Origin: Hymenobacter sp. CRA2
GTDB taxonomy: Bacteria > Bacteroidota > Bacteroidia > Cytophagales > Hymenobacteraceae
DNA length: 64,000 nt
Direction: 5' to 3'
NCBI RefSeq assembly: GCF_002007105.1
Contig: NZ_MVBC01000001.1
Coordinates: 620,001 to 684,000, forward strand
In this document: positions 52,567-61,659 of the stretch, one piece after another
How the letters are laid out: every line of letters begins with the position of its first letter
Numbering within the stretch: position 1 is the first letter of the stretch
Program-made: the position numbers and the translations under genes
Notes under the pieces: generated by a model
What the model saw: only the letters and a program-made list of their open reading frames with translations
The model's database searches: none
What the model was told of the DNA's origin: nothing

Positions 52567-53298
52567 CTAAATTTTGCGCTTCAGCTCGAAGTGCTTGCCC
52601 AGATACACGCGGCGCACCATTTCGTCGGCGGCCAGCTCTTCGGCGGTGCCAGCCTTGAGAAGCTTGCCCTCGAAGAGCAGGTAGGCGCGGTCGACGATGC
52701 TGAGCGTCTCGTTCACGTTGTGGTCGGTGATGAGGATGCCGATGTTTTTGTGCTTGAGCTTGGCCACGATGCCCTGGATTTCCTCCACGGCAATGGGGTC
52801 GACGCCGGCGAAGGGCTCGTCGAGAAGCACAAACTTGGGGTCGACGGCCAGAGCGCGCGCAATTTCGGTGCGCCGCCGCTCCCCGCCCGACAATACCCGC
52901 CCGAGGTTTTTGCGCACGTGCGTGAGGCTGAACTCGTTGAGCAGCTCCTCCACTTTGTCGTGCTGGGCTTTCTTGGGCAGCGTGGTCATCTCCAGCACCG
53001 AGAGGATGTTCTCCTCCACCGTCAGGTCGCGGAACACGGAGGCTTCCTGGGCCAGGTAGCCGATGCCGCGGCGGGCGCGCTGGTAAATGGGCAGCGTGGT
53101 GATGTCCTCGTCGTCGAGGAAGATGCGGCCCTCGTTGGGCTTGACCATGCCCACCGTCATGTAGAACGAGGTGGTTTTGCCCGCACCATTGGGCCCGAGC
53201 AGGCCCACGATTTCGCCCTGCTCCACGTGCAGGGACATGTCGTTGACGACGGTGCGTTGCTTGTATTTCTTGACGAGGTGTTCGGCGCGCAGAATCAT
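52567..53298 (-). CDS. lptB: LPS export ABC transporter ATP-binding protein
   Basis: The 243-residue product has Walker A GPNGAGKT (35-42), the Q loop, signature LSGGERRR, Walker [14 protein letters not shown] and the H loop ITDHNV. The layout and [30 protein letters not shown] wording are those of LptB, which powers LptFGC extraction of lipopolysaccharide from the inner membrane. The start at 53298 gives the normal length; a longer open frame to 53364 adds only an Arg/Pro-rich stretch. A -7 element ends just 8 bp before the ATG. Confidence 0.95.
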   Translation of the reverse strand: MILRAEHLVKKYKQRTVVNDMSLHVEQGEIVGLLGPNGAGKTTSFYMTVGMVKPNEGRIFLDDEDITTLPIYQRARRGIGYLAQEASVFRDLTVEENILSVLEMTTLPKKAQHDKVEELLNEFSLTHVRKNLGRVLSGGERRRTEIARALAVDPKFVLLDEPFAGVDPIAVEEIQGIVAKLKHKNIGILITDHNVNETLSIVDRAYLLFEGKLLKAGTAEELAADEMVRRVYLGKHFELKRKI

Positions 53299-53306
53299 GC
53301 TGGTAA

Positions 53307-53314
53307 CAAAGGTA
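53307..53314 (-). promoter_or_regulatory. -7 promoter element close to the lptB start codon
   Basis: TACCTTTG on the minus strand ends 8 bp before the ATG, implying a leaderless or very short leader transcript if used. Confidence 0.45.
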
Positions 53315-53405
53315 AGACCTCGGCGGGGATGAGGCCGGGCGCGGGGGCCCTGGGGACTTGGCAACGTATTTGCGCTGCGGGCGGCTTCACCCTAACGCAT
53401 TATTT

Positions 53406-53927
53406 ATGCACTTGATTACTCGTTACGGCTTGGTACTTGCCACGTGTCTGCTCCCGCTGCTGGCCCCGGCCCAGGTTATTACCGATGCTACCCGCGCCGC
53501 TGCCGCCCGCGATTCAGTGCTGCACCAGGCTACTGCTATCCGCCAGAACCTGGAAAGCCACACCTCATCCTTTCGGATGCAAGCCCGGCGGCTGGGTACC
53601 CGCCGCACCATCACCCGGGGCTACGCAGCCCTCAGCCAAGCCTCCAACACGTCTATGGGCGAAGGCCGCCTCAGCAAGCGGGTGCTGCTGTGGAAGCAGA
53701 CGGTCGTACACCGCCGCGGGGGCAGCACCGTCGAAACGTTTCGCGGCTTCAGCAACAGGCAGCCGGTGCTGTGGGAAACCCGGCACAACGGGCGTGTAAC
53801 ATACCAGCGGCTACTCCAGCTCAAAGGCAACACCCCGACTTCTAATAAGGGAGGGTACGGGGTGCTGAATGGCAGCTACGTGCACTGGAACCGGGAGCAA
53901 TTTATCCTCCCCGCCCCCAGCATTTAA
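53406..53927 (+). CDS. Exported protein of unknown function
   Basis: The 173-residue product has a signal peptide (RYGLVLATCLLPLLAPAQ). The mature part is Arg/Thr/Gln-rich with a helical stretch (ATRAAAARDSVLHQATAIRQNLESHTSSFRMQARRLG) and a beta-rich second half (LWKQTVVHRRGGSTVETF, LWETRHNGRVTYQRLLQLKG). No family is recognised. The start at 53406 is the second in-frame ATG of a longer frame and fits the signal peptide. It ends in a strong convergent terminator. Confidence 0.7.
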   Translation: MHLITRYGLVLATCLLPLLAPAQVITDATRAAAARDSVLHQATAIRQNLESHTSSFRMQARRLGTRRTITRGYAALSQASNTSMGEGRLSKRVLLWKQTVVHRRGGSTVETFRGFSNRQPVLWETRHNGRVTYQRLLQLKGNTPTSNKGGYGVLNGSYVHWNREQFILPAPSI

Positions 53928-53937
53928 CGACGCTGGT

Positions 53938-53998
53938 AAAAAGCAGCACCCCGCCGGTGTTTCCTCGTGCAGAGGCCTCGGCGGGGTGCTGCTTTTTT
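53938..53998. terminator. Bidirectional terminator between the exported protein and the M61 peptidase
   Basis: A long perfect stem (about 19 bp): AAAAAGCAGCACCCCGCCG (53938-53956) with CGGCGGGGTGCTGCTTTTTT (53979-53998). Confidence 0.92.
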
Positions 53999-54001
53999 GC
54001 T

Positions 54002-55870
54002 TTAGCCCTTCGTGTTCAGCAATTGCTGACGCAGGGCCTGCTGGGCCGGCGTGGCCGCAGCACTGGGCTTGAGGTAGTAGCGGATTTCCACTTCGTACTC
54101 GCGCGGCACGGCCTTGGCCTCGGTGGTGGTGGTGCCGCGGCGCACCGTCAGGCGCACGGGCGTTTTGGCATCGGGCTCTTCCACCAGAGGGCGCAGCTGC
54201 CGCTCGGCGTTTTGCAGCGTCACCGGCTGGCCATCCACGGCCACGATGACGTCGCCGTTCTGCAGCCCGAAGGCGTTGGTTTGCGGTGTCACTTCGGCGG
54301 CCTGGAATTCCTGCTTTTTCTCATCGTAGCGGAAGCCCAGCTGGCCGAAAGCCAGCACCTTGGCCGGGGCGCGGTCGGCGTAGTTCCAGCCGATTTTGCT
54401 CAGGTACTCGGCCAGCGGCAGCGGCTCGGTGCCCACCACGTAGCGGTCGAAAAACTGCTGCACGTCGGGGTGCGTGAGGGCTACCACCTCCGGGATGAGC
54501 TGCGCGTCCTCGAAGGAGCGCGAGGGGCCGTACTTATCACGCAGCGCCAGCATCACGTCGCGCAGGGTCTTTTTGCCGCTGGTCAGCTCCTGAATGCGGA
54601 TGTCGAGCAGCAGGCCGATGAGGGCGCCCTTCTTGTACACGTTCTCGTACATCTTGTCGTAGGGCGACTCCAGGATGCGGCGGCTCATTTCGGTGAACGA
54701 CACGCCGGCCGGGTACTTGTCGGCGTCGCGGATTTTCTCCTGCATCGTTTCGCGGAACTGCTCCTCGGTGGTGAGGCCAGCGCGCACCTGCACCAGGTGG
54801 GCGAAGTACTCCGTCACACCTTCGTACAGCCACAGGTGCTGCGACATTTTCGGGTCGCGGAAGTCAAACTCGCCGATTTCGCGAGAGTGGATGTTGAGCG
54901 GGGCCAGCATGTGCAGAAACTCATGCGAGGCCACCTCGCGCACCATGTCGTTGAGGGCCGCCGTGTCGTCGCGCTCGGGCAAGAAGTACACCGAGGAATA
55001 CGAGTGTTCCATGGCCCCAAAGCCGCCGGTTTTGCGGTTGATGACGGTCGAAGTCTGGAAGTCGGGGAAGTACATCAGGAACTCGTAGCGCGGCACCGGC
55101 ATCTTGCCGAAAAACTGGCCCAGCGCCTCGGCCATCGGCCGCATGGTTTCGGCGACCTGCCGGGCCTTTACCTTACCCATTTCCGATACTACGGCCACGC
55201 CGATGCGGGCGCCGCCGGCCACGAAGCTGGTGGTATCGGGCTTGCTGTAGAGAATAGGGCCATCGGCCAGGCTCACGTAGCTATCGGCGGTGAAGGTGTC
55301 CTCCGTGCTCGTACGGCGGGCGGGCAACCCGGTAGCGGCGTACAACTCGGGGGCGTGCTGCACTTTCACCTCGTAGGGCAGCATTTTGTAGCCTTCGAGG
55401 TAGCCGTAGAGGCCGTAGTGGTTCAGCACAAAATTCGGGTGGGCCGTGCCCCCATCGAAGTTGGTCCCGCCGGGCTGAAATATGTAGCTATCATCCTGCT
55501 TGGCGTCCCAGGTGTCGTCCACGCTGTACTCCAGCCGGGCCAGCTTTTTAGCCTTGTCGATGACGAACAGATTGTCGCCTTCGCGCTTCACTTTCAGCTT
55601 CTTGCCCTTGTCGTCGTAGGCCACGAAGTCCTGCACGAAGCGGCCGTAATCCTTTTTCGAGTAGGAGCCCGGCACCACGCTCGGCATCACGTACGTCACC
55701 TGGTCTTCGCGCACCGGTGGGGTATTGACGACGATGCGCAGCTGATCGGAACTGGCGGCGGGCTGGGTAGCCACGTTGATGCGGTAAGCGCCGGCCGGAG
55801 CAGCCGTCTGGGCCTGGGCGGTGAGGGTGAATAGCGCGCCGACTGCGGCGCCGAATAGCGGGTGTCTCAT
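54002..55870 (-). CDS. M61-family glycyl aminopeptidase with PDZ domain
   Basis: The 622-residue product has a signal peptide (cleavage near AQAQ), a beta-rich N-terminal domain (to about 200), then the metalloprotease core with HEFLH at about 316-320 and the downstream WLYEGVTEYFAHL carrying the third zinc ligand Glu. A PDZ domain (about 510-585, NAFGLQNGDVIVAVDGQPV) is near the C-terminus. M61 peptidases of Bacteroidota are periplasmic or surface aminopeptidases. The start at 55870 puts the signal peptide first. An array of three dyads lies 104-168 bp upstream. Confidence 0.93.
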   Translation of the reverse strand: MRHPLFGAAVGALFTLTAQAQTAAPAGAYRINVATQPAASSDQLRIVVNTPPVREDQVTYVMPSVVPGSYSKKDYGRFVQDFVAYDDKGKKLKVKREGDNLFVIDKAKKLARLEYSVDDTWDAKQDDSYIFQPGGTNFDGGTAHPNFVLNHYGLYGYLEGYKMLPYEVKVQHAPELYAATGLPARRTSTEDTFTADSYVSLADGPILYSKPDTTSFVAGGARIGVAVVSEMGKVKARQVAETMRPMAEALGQFFGKMPVPRYEFLMYFPDFQTSTVINRKTGGFGAMEHSYSSVYFLPERDDTAALNDMVREVASHEFLHMLAPLNIHSREIGEFDFRDPKMSQHLWLYEGVTEYFAHLVQVRAGLTTEEQFRETMQEKIRDADKYPAGVSFTEMSRRILESPYDKMYENVYKKGALIGLLLDIRIQELTSGKKTLRDVMLALRDKYGPSRSFEDAQLIPEVVALTHPDVQQFFDRYVVGTEPLPLAEYLSKIGWNYADRAPAKVLAFGQLGFRYDEKKQEFQAAEVTPQTNAFGLQNGDVIVAVDGQPVTLQNAERQLRPLVEEPDAKTPVRLTVRRGTTTTEAKAVPREYEVEIRYYLKPSAAATPAQQALRQQLLNTKG

Positions 55871-55974
55871 CGAAAACAGCAATGAAAAAATATGCTAACG
55901 GCGAAGGTAGCCTTCAGCGTGCTACCCACGCGGAAAAGCCGCGCGAACTGCCAGCGGGACTCCTGGGCCTGATA

Positions 55975-56038
55975 CCGGACAACGGTATGTCCGGGCGCGG
56001 ACATACCGTTGTCCGGGCGCGGACATCCTGTTGTCCGG
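55975..56038. promoter_or_regulatory. Array of three CGGACA-N6-TGTCCG dyads
   Basis: Three 18-bp dyads start at 55976, 55998 and 56020, exactly 22 bp apart. The first two are mirror images and form a perfect 19-bp stem (arms 55975-55993 and 55998-56016) with a 4-nt loop; the third differs only in the spacer. They lie between the end of the AraC gene and the start of the M61 gene. Confidence 0.75.
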
Positions 56039-56058
56039 GTATAAACCGGCGCAGGGGC

Positions 56059-56895
56059 TCAGCGCCGCTGCATGTGGCGGCTCTGCTTGCGCTCCTGCGG
56101 GATGAAGTCGGTGGGGCGGCGGCTGGTGAGCTGGTAGAAAGTGTTGCTGAAGGCCGAGAGGCTGTTGTAGCCCACGGCGTAGGCTATTTCGCTGATGCTC
56201 ATCTTGGTTTGGAGCAGCATTTCCATGGCCGCTACCACGCGCCGCAGCTTCAGGTACTGCACGAAGGTCAGGCTCATGGTCTGCTGAAACAGCCGCGAGA
56301 GGTTGCGGGTGCTGAAGCCGAACTGCCGCGCCACCCCGGGCAGGCTCAGCGGCTCGGCCAGGTGCTGAAACAGGTAGGTGAGCACCGGGCGCAGGCGCGG
56401 GTCGTCGGTGGTGGGTAGCACGATGGGCAGCGGGTGGCGGCTGATTTCGGGCAGCACCAGCTTCAAGGACTTCAGAAAGAGAAACTTGTCCTCATCATTG
56501 GGGCCGATGTGGCCGTCCCACCGCTCGGTGTAAATGAGCATTTCGTAGAGCAGCGTGGTGACGGGGTAGATGCCCAACCGGCTGAAAAACGGGTGGCTCA
56601 GGTCGTCGTGGGTATCGGCGAAGCAGAGGTTGTGCAGCAGCCCGCGCGGCGTGCGCACCTGGATGAAGTGGTCGAGCCGGGGTGGAATCCAGACGTAGTG
56701 CCGGGCCGGCAGGAAGTAGGTCTTGTCGGTGGTGTTCAGGAAGGCCAGCCCCTCCTCTACGTACAGCAGCTGCCCCTTTTGGTGGTGGTGCAGGGGGTAG
56801 TTGTGCTCGGTGCGCTCGTGCTGCACGAACATGGTTTCGGGCCGGCTGTCGATGTCGGCGTTCTGCTGCAGGAAGGCTTCGGGGGAGGCGGGCAT
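56059..56895 (-). CDS. AraC-family regulator divergent from the efflux operon
   Basis: The 278-residue product has a cupin-like sensor (about 25-80, HNYPLHHHQKGQLLYVEEG...YVWIPP) and two helix-turn-helix motifs at about 185-270 (LSLPGVARQFGFSTRNLSRLFQQT, SISEIAYAVGYNSLSAFSNTFYQL). This is the AraC type with a small-ligand sensor. It diverges across 100 bp from TolC-HlyD-MFS genes, so it probably controls their expression in response to an exported compound; that is inference from position. Confidence 0.9.
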   Translation of the reverse strand: MPASPEAFLQQNADIDSRPETMFVQHERTEHNYPLHHHQKGQLLYVEEGLAFLNTTDKTYFLPARHYVWIPPRLDHFIQVRTPRGLLHNLCFADTHDDLSHPFFSRLGIYPVTTLLYEMLIYTERWDGHIGPNDEDKFLFLKSLKLVLPEISRHPLPIVLPTTDDPRLRPVLTYLFQHLAEPLSLPGVARQFGFSTRNLSRLFQQTMSLTFVQYLKLRRVVAAMEMLLQTKMSISEIAYAVGYNSLSAFSNTFYQLTSRRPTDFIPQERKQSRHMQRR

Positions 56896-56966
56896 GGGCC
56901 GTATACGTTGGCTGAATCGAGCAAATCTATGGCAGATTATAAAAAGCCTATGCTTTGGGGGTAGGG

Positions 56967-56974
56967 TACCTTTG
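56967..56974 (+). promoter_or_regulatory. -7 promoter element for the efflux operon
   Basis: TACCTTTG fits TAnnTTTG and is 22 bp upstream of the tolC-type ATG. Confidence 0.6.
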
Positions 56975-56995
56975 CGTCGTCAAAAAACACCAACG

Positions 56996-58339
56996 ATGAA
57001 CTACCGTAGTTGGGCTTGCCGCGGTTTGGTAAGCCTCTTACTGTTTGCCACTTACCCCCTATCCGCCCAGACGCCGCCTACCGCTCAGCCACTCACGCTG
57101 CAGCAGGCCTGGCAACAGGCCGAAGTCCACAACCACGACATCGAGCTGCAACGCCGGCAGGTGGGCATCAGCGAGGAGCTGGTGCAGGACCGCGCTGCCC
57201 AGCGCCTGCCCAAGGTGGAAGCTGGCGGCGAATACGCTTACCTGGCCGGCCTTTACGCCTTCGAGCCCAACGCCGGCCTGCACCACGGCGAGGCCGTGCC
57301 GGTGCCGCCGGGCCCGCACGCCTACAACGTGCACCTCGACGCCTCGCTGAACCTGTACAGCGGCGGCCGGGTGAAAAAGCAGATCGAGGAGCAGCACCTC
57401 TCGGCCGAAGTCGAGACCGAGCGGCTGCACCTCACGCAGAACGACGTGCGCCTGCGCGTGGCCCTGGCCTACCTCGACCTGCAGCGCAACCTGGCCAACC
57501 AGCAGCTGGCCGACAACTCCATCCGGGAGTCGGAGAAGCGGCTGCGGCAGATCCAGGCGCTGTTTCGGCGCGGCGTGGTGCTGCGCAGCGACGTGCTGCG
57601 CGCCGAGCTGCAGCACTCCCGGCAGCAGCTTTTGCTCACCGAAATCAAGAACAACATCACCTTGGCCAACCAGCGCCTGAACCTGCTGCTGGGCGCGCCC
57701 GAGGAGCAGCTGAACCAGCCCGCGCCGGAAATTTTGCCCACGGGCGGCCCCGCCGTGCCCACCGATTACGCAGCCTCCGCCGCCCAGGCCCAGCAGGCCC
57801 CCGAGCTGAAGATTGCCGGGCTGCAAACCAAAATCAGCGAAAACAAGCTGGAGCAGACCGAGGCGGCCAAGAAACCGCACGTCGGGGCATTCGCCGAGTA
57901 CGGCTACACCTACCCCAACCGGCTGGTCTTCCCCAACGTGGCCCAGATATACAGCATCGGACAGGTGGGCGTGCGCGTGGGTTACGACCTCTCGGCGCAC
58001 TACATCGACCGCCACGCCGAGAAAGCCGCCGCCCTCACCGTGCAGCGGCAGCAAGTAGCCGAGCAGGCCGCCCTGGACCGCAAGAAGGAGGAAGTCAACA
58101 CGGCTTACGTGCGCTACCAGGAAACGCAGGAACGCATTCGCGTGGCCGAGCAGAGCATCCGGCAGGCCGCGGAAAACTACCGCATCGTCAATAGCACCTA
58201 CTTCAACCAGCTGGCCCTGCTCACCGACCTGCTCGACGCCGACAACCAGCTGCTGCAGGCACGCATCGACCTGGTGACGGCCCAAACGCAGGCCGCCGCC
58301 CACTACTATCAGCTACAAAAGGCCCTGGGCCAGCTGTAA
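56996..58339 (+). CDS. TolC-family outer membrane efflux protein
   Basis: The 447-residue product has a signal peptide (cleavage near PLSAQ) and two OEP repeats (about 25-225 and 235-445), each opening with a helical segment (LTLQQAWQQAEVHNHDIELQRRQ) and containing LNLYSGGRVKKQIEEQ. It forms the outer-membrane channel of a tripartite pump. It is the first gene of the operon; the adaptor starts 15 bp after its stop. The longer frame from 56801 reads through the AraC promoter region and is rejected. Confidence 0.93.
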   Translation: MNYRSWACRGLVSLLLFATYPLSAQTPPTAQPLTLQQAWQQAEVHNHDIELQRRQVGISEELVQDRAAQRLPKVEAGGEYAYLAGLYAFEPNAGLHHGEAVPVPPGPHAYNVHLDASLNLYSGGRVKKQIEEQHLSAEVETERLHLTQNDVRLRVALAYLDLQRNLANQQLADNSIRESEKRLRQIQALFRRGVVLRSDVLRAELQHSRQQLLLTEIKNNITLANQRLNLLLGAPEEQLNQPAPEILPTGGPAVPTDYAASAAQAQQAPELKIAGLQTKISENKLEQTEAAKKPHVGAFAEYGYTYPNRLVFPNVAQIYSIGQVGVRVGYDLSAHYIDRHAEKAAALTVQRQQVAEQAALDRKKEEVNTAYVRYQETQERIRVAEQSIRQAAENYRIVNSTYFNQLALLTDLLDADNQLLQARIDLVTAQTQAAAHYYQLQKALGQL

Positions 58340-58354
58340 CCGCCTTATCCCGAC

Positions 58355-59410
58355 ATGAAACCGAAGAATACCGAGGTGCGGGCCGACCGCATCATCACCC
58401 GTTTTACCACCTGGATTGCCGGCCTGCTGCTGCTGGGCCTCATTGGCTGGGGCAGCACTCTGGGCTGGCGCCTGCTGCAGTACGAAGAAACCAACGACGC
58501 GCAGGTGGAAGAGTACATCAACCCCATCAACGCCAAGGTCGGCGGCTTTATCCGGCAGGTGCGCTACCGCGAAAACCAGGCCGTGCACGCCGGCGACACG
58601 CTGGTCGTGCTCGACAACCGCGACTACCTGGTGCCGGTGGCCGAGGCCGAAGCCGCCCTGGCCAATGCCCAGGCGCAGCTGCAAGTGCTGGGCTCGAACG
58701 TGCAGACCTCGGAGCGCAGCTCCCAGGTCTGCCAGGCCCAGATCGGGGCCGCCCGGGCCCGCCTGGCCCAGCAGCAGCAGGAGTACGAGCGGTACCACCA
58801 GCTGCTCGCCGACGAGGCCGTGACGGCCCAGCAGTTTGAGCGCGTGCAAACGGCCCTGGCCGTGGCCCGCTCCGAGTACGAAGCGCTGCAGAACGGCTAC
58901 GCCTCATCCTTGTCGAAGGTGAGCGAAGTGCAAAGCCAGCGGCCGGTGCTGCTGGCCGAAGTGAAGCGCCGCCAGGCCATGCTGCAGAAAGCCCGCCTCG
59001 ACCTCTCCTACACGGTGGTGACGGCGCCCTACAGCGGCAAAATGGGCCGCCTGAGCATTCAGGAAGGCCAGCTGGTGCAGCCTGGCGCGCCCCTGGCGTA
59101 CATCGTGAATGAGGAAGCCGGCAAGTGGGTGACGGCCAACTTCAAGGAAACCCAGCTGCGCCACATGCACGTGGGCCAGCCGGTGAGCATCGAAACCGAC
59201 GCCTACCCCGGCCAGCAGTTTCACGGCCGCATCGAGTCCCTGGCGCCGGCCACCGGGGCGCGCTTTGCCCTGCTCCCGCCCGACAACGCCACCGGCAACT
59301 TCATCAAGGTCACGCAGCGCATTCCAGTCCGCATTCAGCTCACCGACGCAGCCCCGCTGACGGCCCGGCTGGCGGCGGGCATGAACGCGCTGGTTACCGT
59401 CGCCAAGTAA
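58355..59410 (+). CDS. HlyD/EmrA-family membrane fusion protein
   Basis: The 351-residue product has one N-terminal membrane span (about 20-40, TTWIAGLLLLGLIGWG), a lipoyl-like half (AKVGGFIRQVRYRENQAVHAGDTLVVLDNRDYL), a long helical hairpin (about 85-205, LAQQQQEYERYHQLL...) and the second lipoyl half with APYSGKMGRLSIQEGQLVQPGAPLAYI. EmrA-type adaptors couple an inner-membrane MFS pump to TolC. It begins 15 bp after the tolC-type gene and ends 10 bp before the MFS gene. Confidence 0.95.
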   Translation: MKPKNTEVRADRIITRFTTWIAGLLLLGLIGWGSTLGWRLLQYEETNDAQVEEYINPINAKVGGFIRQVRYRENQAVHAGDTLVVLDNRDYLVPVAEAEAALANAQAQLQVLGSNVQTSERSSQVCQAQIGAARARLAQQQQEYERYHQLLADEAVTAQQFERVQTALAVARSEYEALQNGYASSLSKVSEVQSQRPVLLAEVKRRQAMLQKARLDLSYTVVTAPYSGKMGRLSIQEGQLVQPGAPLAYIVNEEAGKWVTANFKETQLRHMHVGQPVSIETDAYPGQQFHGRIESLAPATGARFALLPPDNATGNFIKVTQRIPVRIQLTDAAPLTARLAAGMNALVTVAK

Positions 59411-59420
59411 GCCCGCTGGC

Positions 59421-61001
59421 ATGGACGCTTCGCAATCCGTCTTTAAGTCCTGGGCGCCGGAGTGGCTGGTGCGCACGGCGTTGTTTGCGGCCCTGCTGCC
59501 CTCGGTGGCGCTGCTGGGCCTCTACATGGGCAGCCCCGCCGACGCGGCCGGCTACTACGGCATCGAGCCGGCCGACGTGCAGTTCTCGGTGCTGGTGTAC
59601 TACGCCGGGCTGGCGGCTTTCTTCCCCCTCGACCCGCGCTTCTCCAGCTACTTCGCCCCGCGGCAGTATTTCCTCGTCTGCCTGCTGCTGCTCATCGGCA
59701 GCGTGTGGCTCTGCACCTTCGTGCACCAGCTGCCCCTGTTCCTATTCATCCGCTTCTGTCAGGGCCTGGTGGCCGGGGCCATCGGCAGCCCCTGCCTCAC
59801 GCTCATCTTCGCCCGCCTCGATTCGGCGCGGGCACGGGCCATGGGCTACACGGTGTTCTACGGCATCTTCCTCGCGGCCGGGCCGCTGACCACGGCGTTG
59901 TCGGGGCTGGCGCTGGAGCACTTCAACTTCCAGATGCTCTACAGCCTGTACATGCTGCTGGAGCTGCCGGGCGGCCTGCTGCTGGTGCTGCTGCTCAACA
60001 ACGTGCGGCTGAAAAAGCGCGTGCCGCTCTACCAACTCGACTGGCCCAGCTTCGTGCTGCTGGCTCTGGCCCTGGAACTCCTCGCCTACTGCGCCGCCTA
60101 CGGGCAGCAGCTGTACTGGCTGCAGGATACCGGCATCGGGCTGGCCGTGCTCGGGGCCGGGGTGTTCGGCGGGCTGTTTGTGCTGCGGCAGCGGCACCAG
60201 AAGCGGCCCTACATCAACCTCAGCGTATTCCGCTACCGCAACTTCCGCCTGGGCCTGGGGGTGTTCTTCGTGTTCTACCTCTGCCGCGGCACCAGCAGCA
60301 TTGCCACCAGCTACTTCGTGACGGTGCTGCGCCTGGATGCGGCCCACTTGGCCCTGCTGCAGCTGGCTACGCTGCTGGGCCTGGTGCTGGCCATGAGCCT
60401 GGCGGTGCGCTTCGTGCTGGTGGGCACGCCCATGCGCCGCATCTGGCTCACGGGCTTCGGTCTGCTGCTGCTCTACCACGGCTGGATGTACTTCCTTTTC
60501 GGTCCCGGCCAGAGCGTGGAGGCGTTCTTCGTCCCGATGTTTGTGCAGGGCCTGGGCACCGGCGCGCTCATGGTCCCGATTACCGTCTTTACCCTCTCGT
60601 CGCTGCCGGCCAACATCAGCGTGTCGGGCTCATTTATGGCCGTCATCACCCGTTTTCTGGCCTTTAGCACGTCCATGGCGCTGGTCAGCTTCTTCCAGCT
60701 GCTGTGGCGCGCCGACAACCAGAACCGCTTCGCCCAGGAAGCCACTGCCACCAACGGCCTGCTCACCACACGCCTGCAGGGCTACCAGCAGACCTTGCAA
60801 GGCAAAGGGCTGGCGCTGGAAACGGCTCAGCACGCGGCCGTCAAGCTGCTGGCCGGCGCCACGGAGGTACAGGCGCAGCTGCGCTACGCCATGAGCTATT
60901 ACGGCATGGTCAGCGTGGCACTGATGGGCCTGCTGGTACTGCTATTGCTCATGCCTCACCTGCGCCAGGGCATGTTGTCGTTCCGGCAGCGGCCCCTGTA
61001 A
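59421..61001 (+). CDS. MFS efflux pump (EmrB/DHA2-like)
   Basis: The 526-residue product has about 14 membrane segments, matching the DHA2 drug:H+ antiporter group that works with EmrA-type adaptors. The first segments, DPRFSSYFAPRQYFLVCLLLLIGSVWLCTFV and FIRFCQGLVAGAIGSPCLTLIFARLD, resemble the motif A/C layout. Together with the two preceding genes it forms an inner-membrane to outer-membrane exporter; the substrate is unknown and may be the AraC regulator's ligand. Confidence 0.92.
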   Translation: MDASQSVFKSWAPEWLVRTALFAALLPSVALLGLYMGSPADAAGYYGIEPADVQFSVLVYYAGLAAFFPLDPRFSSYFAPRQYFLVCLLLLIGSVWLCTFVHQLPLFLFIRFCQGLVAGAIGSPCLTLIFARLDSARARAMGYTVFYGIFLAAGPLTTALSGLALEHFNFQMLYSLYMLLELPGGLLLVLLLNNVRLKKRVPLYQLDWPSFVLLALALELLAYCAAYGQQLYWLQDTGIGLAVLGAGVFGGLFVLRQRHQKRPYINLSVFRYRNFRLGLGVFFVFYLCRGTSSIATSYFVTVLRLDAAHLALLQLATLLGLVLAMSLAVRFVLVGTPMRRIWLTGFGLLLLYHGWMYFLFGPGQSVEAFFVPMFVQGLGTGALMVPITVFTLSSLPANISVSGSFMAVITRFLAFSTSMALVSFFQLLWRADNQNRFAQEATATNGLLTTRLQGYQQTLQGKGLALETAQHAAVKLLAGATEVQAQLRYAMSYYGMVSVALMGLLVLLLLMPHLRQGMLSFRQRPL

Positions 61002-61094
61002 CGGCGGCCTCGCCAGCATGGTGGCTGCTGCCAGCCGGACCAACATTGCCACCGACTACGCGTAGCAGGAGCACCAACCAACCTCGCTCCTGCT

Positions 61095-61514
61095 ATGGCT
61101 TACCCCGATACCTCTTCTCCCCTGGCCGGCTGGGCGCCGCGGATGCTCAGCGTGCTGCGCATCGTCGCCGGTTTTCTGTTCATGCTGCACGGCGCGCAGA
61201 AGCTGTTCAACTTTCCGCCCGGCGACAACGGCGGCACCGTGGAGCTGCTGTCCCTGATGGGCTTTGCGGGCATCCTAGAGTTTGCCGGCGGCCTGCTGAT
61301 TCTCTTCGGTCTGGTTACGCGCCCCGTGGCCTTCCTGCTGGCCGGCGAAATGGCCGTGGCCTACTTCATGGCCCACTTTCCCAAGGGTCCGCTGCCCGTG
61401 CAGAACGGCGGCGACCATACCGTGCTCTTCTGCTTTATCTTCCTTTACCTGTCGGTAGCCGGCCCCGGCCCCTGGAGCCTCGACGCCTGGCGGCAACGGG
61501 CCATCCGCAGGTAG
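61095..61514 (+). CDS. DoxX-family membrane protein
   Basis: The 139-residue product has four hydrophobic segments and the DoxX wording LRIVAGFLFMLHGAQKLF, GFAGILEFAGGLLILFGLVTRPVAFLLAGEMAVAYFMAH and a conserved NGGDHTVLFCFIFLYL. DoxX proteins are of varied or unproven function (some linked to thiol or quinone redox). It follows the MFS gene by 93 bp and may be independently expressed. A terminator follows. Confidence 0.92.
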   Translation: MAYPDTSSPLAGWAPRMLSVLRIVAGFLFMLHGAQKLFNFPPGDNGGTVELLSLMGFAGILEFAGGLLILFGLVTRPVAFLLAGEMAVAYFMAHFPKGPLPVQNGGDHTVLFCFIFLYLSVAGPGPWSLDAWRQRAIRR

Positions 61515-61560
61515 CCTGACTTAGCGCAGCCTTCGCCATCTGTTTGCCCTGCGGCCTACG

Positions 61561-61602
61561 ACAACGGGCCTACGACTTTGACGTCGTAGGCCCGTTGTAT
61601 TT
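61561..61602. terminator. Bidirectional terminator between doxX and recJ
   Basis: Perfect 16-bp arms ACAACGGGCCTACGAC (61561-61576) and GTCGTAGGCCCGTTGT (61583-61598) with a 6-nt loop and a T-rich end. Confidence 0.88.
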
Positions 61603-61659
61603 TAAGCCAACCTGCTGGTTAACAACCCATATCTACGGATCAAGGCAACCCGAAAAGTA

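Noticed and set aside
53957-55834. 625-codon plus-strand ORF over the M61 peptidase
   Set aside because: Antisense shadow; the minus strand carries HEFLH and PDZ motifs of a real M61 gene.
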